Source of the DNA: RYN-230 sp963770545
GTDB lineage: Bacteria > Actinomycetota > Actinomycetes > Streptosporangiales > Streptosporangiaceae
Assembly (NCBI GenBank): GCA_963770545.1
Contig: CAVYQF010000027.1
Location: forward strand, 1-64,000
Direction: 5' to 3'
DNA length: 64,000 nucleotides
Below are positions 17,321 to 25,474 of this stretch, in pieces (position 1 is the stretch's first letter; each line of letters opens with the position of its first letter). Below the pieces are notes generated by a model, which worked only from the letters and a program-made list of their open reading frames with translations, did no database searches and was not told where the DNA came from. Made by a program: the position numbers and the translations under genes.

Positions 17321-17380
17321 CGCTTCGTGATCAACCGATTGGTGTCGTTATAACGACACCAATCGGTTGATCACGAAGCG
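17321..17380. repeat. Perfect 60-bp palindrome, no spacer
   Basis: The 30 bases from 17321 are the exact reverse complement of the 30 bases from 17351; symmetry ends at the outer flanks. The centre is GTTATAAC. As RNA it forms a stem of about 28 pairs with a minimal loop, but no T tract follows. It lies in a 408-base gap in which no gene is visible. Likely roles are a strong terminator for the PhzF gene, a protein-binding site or a mobile repeat. Confidence 0.95.
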
Positions 17381-17681
17381 AGTCTGGGTCCTGTGGGGGC
17401 TCAGTGACTGGTGTGACCCGCTCGGGGCTTGCGGGCCGCCGTGGCGCTCTATCCGCTTGCTACCTGGGAGCTAGAAATGGGCGTAAAGGCTGGGAATGGC
17501 AACCAGGGGCAGCATCCCTTACTGATTTCTTACGATTTGTCCCGTCACGCTCAGCTGGCCCGCCGGCCTGTCAGCATCCTGACCTAAAAGGGAGGCAGCC
17601 ATTCGCGGAGCGAGGGACGGTTGGCCGCCTGGGCGGCAGGAGCGGCCGCGACAGGCGGAGTCGGCGTTTCCGCAGCCAGGA

Positions 17682-19589
17682 ATGGTTCCCGAGCCCCCGA
17701 TGGTGCCGCCTGTGATGGTGCCGCACCCGGCCACGTTTGCGCCGGGGGTGTCCGGCCCGGGGGCGATGTCCGGCCCGGGGGTGTCCGGCCCGGGGGTGTC
17801 CGGCCCGGGGGCGATGTCCCGCCCGGCGGCGATGTCCGGCCCGGCGGGGGTATCCGCGCCGCCGGAGGTCTTCCCACCCGGCATTCCCCTCTCGGCGTGG
17901 CCGTTGGCGCAGCCTGGGCCACCACCGATCTCTGGGCCCCTCCCCGCCATCCCCGCCGACCCTGCGTACCGGCCGCCCCCGGCCTATCCGGCGCAGCAGA
18001 CCTATCCAGCCCAGCCGGCCTACCCGGTGCAGTCGGCCTACCGGGCGCAACCGGCCTACCCGGCGGAAGGTGGTCATCTAGAGGGTGGGTACCCGTCCGG
18101 GGATGACCACCCGGCGGGCCAGGCTCACGTGCCTTCTCCCGCCTATCCGGCTGAGCCGGGCTATCGGGCGTCCCCTGAGTACCAGAGGTCCCTTGCATAT
18201 CAGGAGCCCCTTGGATACCAGACATCCCAGGGGTACCAGGGGAATCGAACGCACGAGGCACCTCCGCTGTACGGGGCGCGTCCGGTGTACGAGGCACTTC
18301 CGGTCTTTGAGGCGGCCCGGGCGTACGAGGCGCCCCGGGCGTACGAGGCGCCCCGGGCGTACGAGGCGCCCCTGGTGTACGAGGCGCCACGTGCGTATGA
18401 GGCGCCGGCGGCCCCAAGCGCCGCTCCGGCGCTGGCTACGCCCCCTGCTCCGACCGCCCTGCCTGTCCCGTCCGCGTCTCCGGTACCGCCCGCGTCTCCG
18501 GTACCGCCCGCGCTTCCTGCTCCGCCCGCCCCGACCCCGCCGCCGCCTTCTGGGCCAGGGGCACTGGTCGTGCCGCCAACTCCAGCATCTCAGGCCCTAC
18601 CCCCGCCGCCGGCCCTGCCTCATTCCCGGGCGCAAGCCCGGCCGCAACCCCCGCAGGTCGTGCCGCGGGCCGTGCCAGTCATGCCCCCTCCTCCCGTGCT
18701 GCGCTGGCGGCGCGTTTTCCCGGGCCAGGAGGCGGAACTACGGCGCGTCCGGTGCTGGCTGGCCGAACTGCTGCCCAGCGGCCCGGTCTGCGAGGACGTC
18801 GTCACTGTCGCCATCGAACTAGCCGCCAACGCCGTCCGGCACACCGCGAGCGGTGACGACGGGTTCTTCGCCGTCGAACTCACCTGGCCGCCGCGCCCGG
18901 CGACGGTCCGGGTCGCGGTCGCCGACGGCGGCGCGCGCACCGCCCCGCACCTGATCCCCGGCACTGACCCGCTGGGTCCCGGCCCACTCGGCCTCGAGTC
19001 ACCCGCGATCGGTCCCCTCACCGCCGATGCGCTCGGCAGCGACCAGCTCAGCGAGCACGGCCGGGGGCTGCGGCTGGTCCGGGCTCTGGCCGAACGCACC
19101 GGGGCGTGCGGGGATCACCGGGGCCGGCTGGTCTGGGCCGAGATCCGGTGGGGCCAGGAGGCAACGGCGGAGCCGGATCTCCCGGACGGCTACGAGTCCT
19201 CGCTGCAGGACATCCAGGCGGTGCTGACGACGCGCTACCCGGAGGCCGACATCTGGTTCGGGCGCACCACGATGCAGTGGTGGGCCATGATCGGTCGCCC
19301 GCAAAAAACGCACCCGGAGGCCCGCCGGCTGCTCACTGCCGAATCGCCGGTGGACCTGGCCCAGTTGCTGGATGTGGCCCGGGCCACGGCGCGGCTCACG
19401 CCCAGGAGTAGCCGGGGCCGGCACGAACTGACCAGCCGGAGGTCCGGTCCCCGTGCGGGCCTCCGGCCGGCCGGGCAGCAGGCCTGGGCCGGAGGGCGGG
19501 CTGCCTTCACGGCTCCGCCGCGGATCCAGCCGGTGGCGGGGATCCAGCCGGTGGCCCGGGCCGTGTGGGCCCGGTTCGAAGCGCGCTGA
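17682..19589 (+). CDS. Repeat-rich protein with HATPase (anti-sigma-type) domain
   Basis: A 635-residue protein. Residues 1 to about 340 are Pro/Ala/Tyr-rich low-complexity sequence with several repeat families (GPGVS; PAYPAQ; RAYEAP). A GHKL/HATPase domain follows: VCEDVVTVAIELAANAVRHT is the N box, VRVAVADGG the G1 box, and GRGLRLVRALAERTGA the G2-like segment, as in RsbW/SpoIIAB-type kinases of actinobacteria. The last ~120 residues (EADIWFGRTTMQWWAMIG) form a domain often found behind such ATPases. The usual role is anti-sigma or partner-switch kinase; the target is unknown. ATG follows CCAGGA. There is no membrane segment, so it is cytosolic. Confidence 0.8.
   Translation: MVPEPPMVPPVMVPHPATFAPGVSGPGAMSGPGVSGPGVSGPGAMSRPAAMSGPAGVSAPPEVFPPGIPLSAWPLAQPGPPPISGPLPAIPADPAYRPPPAYPAQQTYPAQPAYPVQSAYRAQPAYPAEGGHLEGGYPSGDDHPAGQAHVPSPAYPAEPGYRASPEYQRSLAYQEPLGYQTSQGYQGNRTHEAPPLYGARPVYEALPVFEAARAYEAPRAYEAPRAYEAPLVYEAPRAYEAPAAPSAAPALATPPAPTALPVPSASPVPPASPVPPALPAPPAPTPPPPSGPGALVVPPTPASQALPPPPALPHSRAQARPQPPQVVPRAVPVMPPPPVLRWRRVFPGQEAELRRVRCWLAELLPSGPVCEDVVTVAIELAANAVRHTASGDDGFFAVELTWPPRPATVRVAVADGGARTAPHLIPGTDPLGPGPLGLESPAIGPLTADALGSDQLSEHGRGLRLVRALAERTGACGDHRGRLVWAEIRWGQEATAEPDLPDGYESSLQDIQAVLTTRYPEADIWFGRTTMQWWAMIGRPQKTHPEARRLLTAESPVDLAQLLDVARATARLTPRSSRGRHELTSRRSGPRAGLRPAGQQAWAGGRAAFTAPPRIQPVAGIQPVARAVWARFEAR
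17749..17850. repeat. 15/18-bp tandem repeats (GPGVS units)
   Basis: GTCCGGCCCGGGGG-type units of 15 and 18 bases are repeated head to tail in frame within the 5' part of the HATPase gene, encoding GPGVS and GPGAMS blocks. Confidence 0.85.
18312..18415. repeat. 18-bp tandem repeats (AYEAPR units)
   Basis: GCGTACGAGGCGCCCCGG is repeated about three times exactly, then in two or three degenerate copies, encoding (R)AYEAP hexapeptides in the HATPase protein. Confidence 0.9.
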
Positions 19590-20053
19590 ACCGGCTGGCG
19601 ACAGGTCGGCCGCTCTGGCCGGGGACAGCCACCTGACCGGGCCGGGGTCAGGATCGCCTCAGGTGTCAGCCGGTGTCCGCCCGGGGAGGCTGGCGGGTCG
19701 CCGCAACCCGTTCCGTGGCCGATGGGCAGGTATTCGACTATTTCCGCGTTAGCAGCGGCTTACGCGGCGGTTTTTCCGCGTTGGAGGTGCCCGGGTTGAC
19801 CGGTTCCGCGCGGCCGGGGCGACGGCCCTGACCAGGTCAGATGCTGACAACTGGGCGAGCCGTCAGCGCCATGCCGCGTGATGGTGTTCAATGGTCGGTG
19901 GTTGTAGCCGAAGTTCGTGAGCGTGTCGGCGCCGGTGAATTCGTTCGCCGGGGTCGTGGATCGCAGTGCCCCGCCGTTGAAGGGCAGGCTGTCGCAGCAA
20001 CCCGGGAGACACGTCCGTGGATCCCGATAATCGTTCCCGTAGGAGAAGAGCAC
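19590..20053. other. Gap and long leader upstream of the cold-shock gene
   Basis: No gene recognised. CCGCG at 19744 can pair with CGCGG at 19763, followed by five T at 19771; this may be a weak terminator for the HATPase gene. The remainder probably holds the cold-shock promoter and a long 5' leader, which is usual for csp genes. Confidence 0.4.
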
Positions 20054-20257
20054 GTGGCTCAGGGCACCGTGAAGTGGTTCAACGCTGACAAGGGCTATGG
20101 TTTCATCGCCCCTGATGACGGCACCGCCGACGTCTTCGTACACCACACCGCCATCCAGACTGACGGTTTCCGCAGCCTGCAGGAGAACCAGCGAGTCGAG
20201 TTCACCGCAGGCCAGGGCCCGAAGGGTCCGCAGGCTGAGCAGGTCCGCCCGGTCTGA
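20054..20257 (+). CDS. cspA: Cold-shock protein (CspA family)
   Basis: A 67-residue single cold-shock domain: AQGTVKWFNADKGYGFI has RNP1, and DVFVHHTAIQ has RNP2. The ending EFTAGQGPKGPQAEQV is typical of actinobacterial Csp. It binds single-stranded RNA/DNA and acts as an RNA chaperone (established). GTG at 20054 is preferred because TAGGAGAAG lies 8 bases upstream; the open frame continues far upstream without Csp sequence. It is monocistronic, ended by a strong terminator about 55 bases downstream. Confidence 0.95.
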   Translation: MAQGTVKWFNADKGYGFIAPDDGTADVFVHHTAIQTDGFRSLQENQRVEFTAGQGPKGPQAEQVRPV

Positions 20258-20310
20258 CCGGACCCGGTTGCTCAGGCGGCCAGACCGCCCGGGGCCGGTA
20301 AAACTGCAGG

Positions 20311-20356
20311 TGCGCGGGCAGTCCCGTAAGGGACTGCCCGCGCATTTTGCTTTTCT
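20311..20356 (+). terminator. Intrinsic terminator of cspA
   Basis: A perfect 15-bp stem (TGCGCGGGCAGTCCC and its complement) with a GTAA loop, followed by TTTTGCTTTTCTTT. It is one of the few classic Rho-independent terminators in the window. Confidence 0.95.
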
Positions 20357-20852
20357 TTACTCTAACGACAGGTGCCGATGATTCTGGAAACCAAAAAGCT
20401 CCGCCCGGAAAGGGGAAAATCGCCGGCCAAACCAGGTCTGAGCTGGAGAAAGGTTGACAAAACCTCAGCGAAGCAATAGGGCATCTGCGGAGCCCGTGAG
20501 ATGAGCTCCGGGCGGTCTTGCGCAGGGCCATCACCGAGGTATCGGCGTAGCCGGTTGGGGGCATGATGGACTGCAACGGGGCGTCGGCCAGAACACGACC
20601 ACTGAAGGCGGCGGGGCCTGCCCGAGCGACAACTTCACGTTGGGTGTGGGAGTTCTCCGACATGACGTGCGTGCCGGCCGGACCGCGGCGGTCGTCGTCA
20701 ACGGGACCACGGAGAACTAAACTGGCCAATAGCCGGATGCCAGGATAATTACTTCCAGAATGGTGATCTCGACTTCGACGTGAGCTCCTACGTTCACGAC
20801 TGGCCGGACGGGCCGGCCAATCAGCCGGACTCGTTCGCCTATATAGGGCCCT
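20357..20852 (+). other. Coding-like remnant without intact gene
   Basis: No intact gene. On the plus strand one frame reads NTTTEGGGACPSDNFTLGVG and stops at 20718. A shifted frame continues from there with CQDNYFQNGDLDFD, then SSYVHDWPDG, to a stop at 20891. Both look like secreted-protein sequence more than random frames, suggesting an eroded gene, but I recognise no family and saw no start. Confidence 0.3.
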
Positions 20853-22013
20853 TCACGCACGGCCGACGTCATCCGGGGCCGTACCCGCACTGACTCCGGC
20901 GGCGATGCGCAATACGGCCCCCCCGGCGTGGCCAGGTATGGCGGGGAGGCTCACTAGTCCGGTGCTGGCCAACCGCAGACCAAGCGGTGGTGCTGATCCG
21001 GAAGTCCGGCCGGGCAGGGACCCGGCGGTAGCTGCTGAGCCCCCCGGGAGCGTCCGGCCCGGGGGGCTCAGTACGACGGGCGCCTGAGGGCTGGGCCACT
21101 GGGGCCGGGTACCGGGGCTGCGCCGCCTGGGCCGGGCCGCTTGAGCTGGCCCGCTTGGGCCGGGTACCGGGCTGCGCCGCCACATTAACCGGCGTTTGCG
21201 CGGGCGGCCAGAGTCGGTCAGGTGGTCGGGGCGCAGCCCGAAGAACAGGGCCAGCATCACCAGCAGGTCGAGTATCGCGATCAGGCCCCCGATGTAGGGC
21301 CCGGGGCCGCCCAGCGAGGCCACGTACCCGCAGAACGCAAGCACCACGACCATGGCGCTCAGCGCCCGTGGCCGGCCGCTCTGAGCCAGGCGCTCTGGCA
21401 CCTCGTACGGAGCACGCTGGACGTAGTTGCTGGTCGCCGCCTTCTCCTGGGCAATCTTGAGCCACAGATCATAGAGTTCGGGCGCCTTGTCACGAAGCAT
21501 GATCGCCTGCTCCGCCGGCGGGGTGTCCTGGGCGGTATCCGGGCCGTGGTCCATCTTGTCACCGATCCGTTCGTACACCTGGCTGGCGATCTGGTCGATG
21601 TCCAGCGGGGGAGTGGTGCCGTCGGGTGGAGCGGTGCCGGCCGGGTCGGCGGCCGGGCCTTCCGGCGACGCCGGAGCAGGCACTGCCGGGCCGGCCCCGG
21701 TAGCGCCGGTCAGCGAGGCTGACTCTGGCTCATGGGCGGAAGGGCTGTGGCCGGGTGGCCTGTGGGCCGGTGGAGCGGCGGGGCTGTGCGCCGGCGTGGC
21801 CGGACTGTGGACCGGTGTGGCTGCCGGGTCGTGCATCGGCGTGGCTGCGGGACTCTGGGCCGCCGTGGCCCCGGGACCCTGGGCCGGCGTGGCGGGATGG
21901 CGGGCCGGGGCGCTGGCCGGGTCCGCCGCAGCCGGGTGGGCCACCCCGAAACTGGGCAGCGGGCCCGGATCGGGCGGCTGGCCGGACTCGATGGTGCCGT
22001 CATCGTCAGTCAC
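20853..22013 (-). CDS. DUF2335-like membrane protein with Ala/Pro-rich N-terminus
   Basis: A 386-residue protein. Residues 1-150 are low-complexity Pro/Ala/His-rich. A central part (AIMLRDKAPELYDLWLKIAQEK, then NYVQRAPYEVPERLA) precedes two adjacent hydrophobic helices (SAMVVVLAFCGYVASLGG; YIGGLIAILDLLVMLALFFG). The helix pair with a preceding amphipathic segment resembles DUF2335 membrane proteins, whose function is unknown. The ~100-residue C-terminus is again low complexity and may be over-extended. GTG at 22013 overlaps the upstream stop (GTGA), so it is translated from the same message as the 76-residue gene. Confidence 0.55.
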   Translation of the reverse strand: MTDDDGTIESGQPPDPGPLPSFGVAHPAAADPASAPARHPATPAQGPGATAAQSPAATPMHDPAATPVHSPATPAHSPAAPPAHRPPGHSPSAHEPESASLTGATGAGPAVPAPASPEGPAADPAGTAPPDGTTPPLDIDQIASQVYERIGDKMDHGPDTAQDTPPAEQAIMLRDKAPELYDLWLKIAQEKAATSNYVQRAPYEVPERLAQSGRPRALSAMVVVLAFCGYVASLGGPGPYIGGLIAILDLLVMLALFFGLRPDHLTDSGRPRKRRLMWRRSPVPGPSGPAQAARPRRRSPGTRPQWPSPQAPVVLSPPGRTLPGGSAATAGSLPGRTSGSAPPLGLRLASTGLVSLPAIPGHAGGAVLRIAAGVSAGTAPDDVGRA

Positions 22014-22240
22014 GCGGAAACGTCCACGCCATTCGTTCGGGTAGTGCGCATGACTGCTTCGGAATACGCGTCCTCGATGGTTCTCGTGGCGAGCTGGAAT
22101 GCGCCCTCGGCAGGAGGTTCCCCCGGCTCCGGCATCTCAGCCCGAAGGGCCCGGTAGAGGACAGCGCCGGTGATATCAAAAAGCGTAGCGGCGCCAAAGG
22201 CAAATGCGCGGATTCGCCCCGCTGACCTGTCCGTTGGCAT
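22010..22240 (-). CDS. Small unrecognised protein coupled to the DUF2335-like gene
   Basis: A 76-residue protein (MPTDRSAGRIRAFAFGAATL at the start; EGAFQLATRTIEDAYSEAVM near the end) with one modestly hydrophobic segment and no cysteine. I do not recognise a family. ATG with GGGAAAG upstream and the 4-base GTGA overlap with the next gene support it as real. Small-protein plus two-helix-membrane-protein pairs sometimes form regulatory or toxin-like modules; nothing here proves that. Confidence 0.55.
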   Translation of the reverse strand: MPTDRSAGRIRAFAFGAATLFDITGAVLYRALRAEMPEPGEPPAEGAFQLATRTIEDAYSEAVMRTTRTNGVDVSA

Positions 22241-22386
22241 ACGTGGTACTTTCCCGCTTCAGAGTGGCACAAAACCGTTACGCTGCTCAGCGTCTATCGC
22301 CTGGCATTTAGCCGTATAAACGCCTGGATAGCCCGAAATACGCCGCTGTGCGCCCGCTACTGCCTTGGCCGCCCGCTCTCCGGGCC

Positions 22387-22450
22387 CGCTCCGCTGGCCG
22401 GCCGCTCCGCTGGCCGGGCGCTCCGCTGGCCGGGCGCTCCGCTGACCTGG
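22387..22450. repeat. 16-bp tandem repeat, four copies
   Basis: CGCTCCGCTGGCCGGG is repeated head to tail four times, the last copy with three changes. It lies just past the stop of the PPOX gene in a roughly 220-base gap. Confidence 0.9.
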
Positions 22451-22461
22451 CCGATCGCTAG

Positions 22462-22899
22462 TCAGCCCGCGATGTCTCGCTGAGCCAGGATGCGGGCCGG
22501 GGTCACCCGGACGATGAGTTCGGGAGGGACGCCGTTGCGGGCCCCGTATTCGGCGGCGCGCTCAGCGCCCATGTACCGGCCGCCCAGCCGGGTGGCCACC
22601 GCCAGGAGTTCGGCCGGATCGCCGCTCAGCCCGGCGCTACCCTCAATGAGCACGAACGCGTACGGCGGCACCGCATCGTCCACGGACAGGGTCACCCGCC
22701 CGTCCCGGCGCAGGTTGCGCCCGGCCACCGTGTTCGCGGCCGTGGTGAAGACCACCTGGAAGTCACCAGGCTCTCCGGCCAGTTCGAACCACACCGGCTT
22801 CACGTGCGGGCGCCCGTCGGCCCGCACCGTCGCCACGTGCGCGGTGCGGGTCCCTTCCAGCAGGAAGTCCCAGGTCTCGGTCGCCGTCATGGCGGCCAT
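22462..22899 (-). CDS. Pyridoxamine-phosphate-oxidase-fold (PPOX/F420) protein
   Basis: A 145-residue split-barrel flavin/F420-binding protein. RTAHVATVRADGRPHVKPVWFEL is the canonical N-terminal strand pair. VVFTTAANTVAGRNLRRDGRVTLSV follows, then YAFVLIEGSA. Actinobacterial members reduce or oxidise small molecules with F420 or FMN, or bind haem; this size fits the PPOX-class F420-dependent group. ATG at 22899 is supported by GAGGAG at 6 bases. It is a single gene, and the substrate is unknown. Confidence 0.85.
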   Translation of the reverse strand: MAAMTATETWDFLLEGTRTAHVATVRADGRPHVKPVWFELAGEPGDFQVVFTTAANTVAGRNLRRDGRVTLSVDDAVPPYAFVLIEGSAGLSGDPAELLAVATRLGGRYMGAERAAEYGARNGVPPELIVRVTPARILAQRDIAG

Positions 22900-22994
22900 G
22901 GCTACTCCTCGGTCCGGGCGGGCGGTCCGGAGCCGGGCCGCGTGGCTCCCGACAGGCTATGCCCGGCCGTCCCGCCCGACGGTGGCGGGCCTGG

Positions 22995-23951
22995 TCAGCA
23001 GCTACCCAGGGACCGGGCCGGCCGGGGGTGACGGCCCGCCCGCGTGGTCTGGGCCGGCGAGGGGCGGGTGGTCCTAGCGCCCGCCAGTCCCCGGCCCCGG
23101 TACATCCAGGTGGTGGCGTGCAGCACGGTGCTCCGCTCCGGTACTCCGGTGAGCACCACCTGATGACCGGCCACATCGGTGACCCGGACCTGGATGCGGG
23201 CATCGCCCGCGCGGCCCGGCGGCGCGCCCGGCCGGGGCCGCCCTGGGTTAACCGGCCCGGCGCGCAGCGGCCCGGTCCAGTAGCCATCGGCGCCCGGCGC
23301 AAGCGGCTCCCACCGGCTGCCTGGGCGGCTGGCCGCGACCGACGACAGCCGGTTGCCGTGGTTGATGACCTGCACGGCCAGGGCGCCAGGCTGCGCCGCG
23401 ACGAAGATCCGCAGCACCAGCGGCCCAGGCAGCGGTGGGTTCAGGGCGGTGCGGTAGCTCACCGCGACCAGGCCGGCGCTCGGATCAGCGATCCGGGCAA
23501 ACGCCGCCCGGCTGAGGTTGACCGTCCCCGCCGTGCAGTCCGTGCACACGTCCACGACTTCGGCCCGGACTGTGCCGCGCGGCCCGTGGACATCCAGGTA
23601 GCTACCGCAGGCCCGGCCGGATGCGTAGCCACGCGGTGGCAGGCTGGCGTACCGGCCCCCGGCCGGGAACGGGCCCAGCCCGCAGCTGCCTGCGGCCTGG
23701 CCGGGAACGTAGAAGACGGCCTGGCCCTCGATCACGGGCCCGGTCACGACGGCGGTGCTGGCCGCCAGGACGGTGGCCCCCATGGTCCCGGCGGTCGCGC
23801 GCGGATCGGCCGGGCAGCTGCTCCCGGTCACCTTCACCACCACAAAAACCGCCACTGCGAGCGTCACGATGCAGGTGACGAGCCAGATGCGGTTCCCGTT
23901 CCGGGGCCGGGGCGGGCCGGGGCGGCGGTCGCTGGCGAGAACTAAGCGCAT
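22995..23951 (-). CDS. Expansin-like (EXLX) secreted or anchored protein
   Basis: A 318-residue protein with an N-terminal membrane segment (IWLVTCIVTLAVAVFVVVKV), then a double-psi beta-barrel domain (GQAVFYVPGQAAGSCGLG; VVDVCTDCTAGTVNLSRAAF) and a C-terminal beta domain like the expansin cellulose-binding module (LVLRIFVAAQPGALAVQVIN; RVTDVAGHQVVLTGV). Bacterial expansins loosen cell-wall polysaccharide without hydrolysis (established). The Asp needed for loosening in BsEXLX1 lies in LDLS; here it is VNLS, with Asn. The last ~40 residues are basic low complexity. It would act outside the cell, possibly tethered. Confidence 0.75.
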   Translation of the reverse strand: MRLVLASDRRPGPPRPRNGNRIWLVTCIVTLAVAVFVVVKVTGSSCPADPRATAGTMGATVLAASTAVVTGPVIEGQAVFYVPGQAAGSCGLGPFPAGGRYASLPPRGYASGRACGSYLDVHGPRGTVRAEVVDVCTDCTAGTVNLSRAAFARIADPSAGLVAVSYRTALNPPLPGPLVLRIFVAAQPGALAVQVINHGNRLSSVAASRPGSRWEPLAPGADGYWTGPLRAGPVNPGRPRPGAPPGRAGDARIQVRVTDVAGHQVVLTGVPERSTVLHATTWMYRGRGLAGARTTRPSPAQTTRAGRHPRPARSLGSC

Positions 23952-24063
23952 GGGACTAGCTTGCCCAGCGGAGCTATGTGATTACGTTAAGTAATAGAAC
24001 AGTTACCTGCCCGGCAGGGGTACCGGCCGTCACGTGGCGCCGGCTGGTTCCCGGTTATCGCCG

Positions 24064-25380
24064 TCAGGACGACGGCGTCTCCCCCAGTTCGCCCCCGCCC
24101 CCGCCCTGGCCCGGCGTGGCCGGGGCTGCGGGCACGGCAGGCGCAGCAGGGACGGCAGGCGCAGCGGGGACGGCAGGCGAGACGGGGGAGACGGGCACCG
24201 CGGGGATGACGGGCACCGCGCGCGTGACGGGTAGCGCAGGCGTGATGGGCGGGCCGGATTGGCCATCTGCCGGGCCGGTACCCGCCGGTCCGGTGCCCGC
24301 CAGGCTGGATTCGCCATCTGCCGGGCGGGTGCCCGCCGCGATGTTGCCTGCCCGTCCGGGCAGGGCCAGCCCGGACGGGTCGTCTGGGTCCGCGGAGGGC
24401 CGCTGGCGCCGATGCCCGTCACGGTGCCGACGGTGCTCATGGTGCCGCAAATGCTCGCGGTGGGCCGGATTCTCGCGGCGCAGCAGAGTCTCCGGGTGCA
24501 GCAGATGCCCGCCGGGTCCGTGGTACTGGCGCAGGCTGGCCAGCACCGGGGACCGGGCGACCAGGATCACCCCCGCGACCAGCGCGATCAGCCCTGCCAC
24601 CTGGAGTGCGATGATGAGGGGCGAGGCAGGGACCTTCTCCCGGAAAGCCACGATGCCGAGCACGATCCCGGACACTGGCTCCGCCGCGGTGATCCCGGGC
24701 AGCGACGCGTGCAGGGGGGCCGAGCTGAACGCGCTCTGCATCAGCCACAGCGCGACGATGCCCACGGCGACCAGGCTGTAGGCCGGCCAGCTGGTCAGCA
24801 GCAGGGTCACCTGATGCAGGCTGCCCAGATCCCGCACGGTGACCCGGGTCAGCGCGTCCTGTATGCCCAGCACCAGCCCGGCGGAGATCCCGGTCAGCAG
24901 GGCCCGCAGCTCGCCCTGGCGGCGGCGCCCGGCGATAGCGAGGCACGCCGCGACGCCGCCGATCGCCGCCCCCACGTACGGCCAGTACGCGGGGGAGCCC
25001 ACCAAATCCTGCACCGACGTCACGGCCCGGGCTACCGACAGGGCACTCACCCCGGCCAGCAGGATGACCGCTCCGATCAGCTCGCGCCGCCGGGCCGGCT
25101 GGCCGGAGACCCGCCCGGCGATGATCAGGGCGAAGAGCAGGTTGGTGGCCAGCAGCGGCTCGGAAAGCGCGAGCACCAGGTGCCCGATGACCAAGGCGCC
25201 CAGCAACTGGCCAGCGATCATGATGCCCAGGCCGGCCAGCCAGCGTGGCTGCTGCAGCAGGTCGGCTACCAGGCGCAGGCGCAGGAAATCGGACTGCGGC
25301 ACCCGCCGCGCCGCGTCCTGCTGGAGGACAAAACCGGCGCCCAGCAGCACGGCTGCGAGTAGGCCGATGAAGTACCACAC
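24064..25380 (-). CDS. DMT/EamA-type transporter with long repetitive tail
   Basis: A 438-residue protein. The first ~300 residues contain nine or ten hydrophobic helices beginning MWYFIGLLAAVLLGAGFVLQ. The duplicated drug/metabolite-transporter layout is seen, with the second half ending PLIIALQVAGLIALVAGVILVA. The last ~140 residues are a cytosolic tail: His/Arg-rich (REHLRHHEHRRHRDGHRR), then Pro/Ala/Gly repeats (VPAAPAVPAAP). Substrate unknown. The start is GTG. The tail is unusual for the family and encoded by short tandem repeats. Confidence 0.75.
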   Translation of the reverse strand: MWYFIGLLAAVLLGAGFVLQQDAARRVPQSDFLRLRLVADLLQQPRWLAGLGIMIAGQLLGALVIGHLVLALSEPLLATNLLFALIIAGRVSGQPARRRELIGAVILLAGVSALSVARAVTSVQDLVGSPAYWPYVGAAIGGVAACLAIAGRRRQGELRALLTGISAGLVLGIQDALTRVTVRDLGSLHQVTLLLTSWPAYSLVAVGIVALWLMQSAFSSAPLHASLPGITAAEPVSGIVLGIVAFREKVPASPLIIALQVAGLIALVAGVILVARSPVLASLRQYHGPGGHLLHPETLLRRENPAHREHLRHHEHRRHRDGHRRQRPSADPDDPSGLALPGRAGNIAAGTRPADGESSLAGTGPAGTGPADGQSGPPITPALPVTRAVPVIPAVPVSPVSPAVPAAPAVPAAPAVPAAPATPGQGGGGGELGETPSS

Positions 25381-25474
25381 GGGCCGCGGACTACCCCCGT
25401 CAGCTTGAGTTCATCCGAGGATACGGGCACGATTTGGCCACAGCTTGGGGTCCGCTGTCTAGTAGGCCCGCCGG

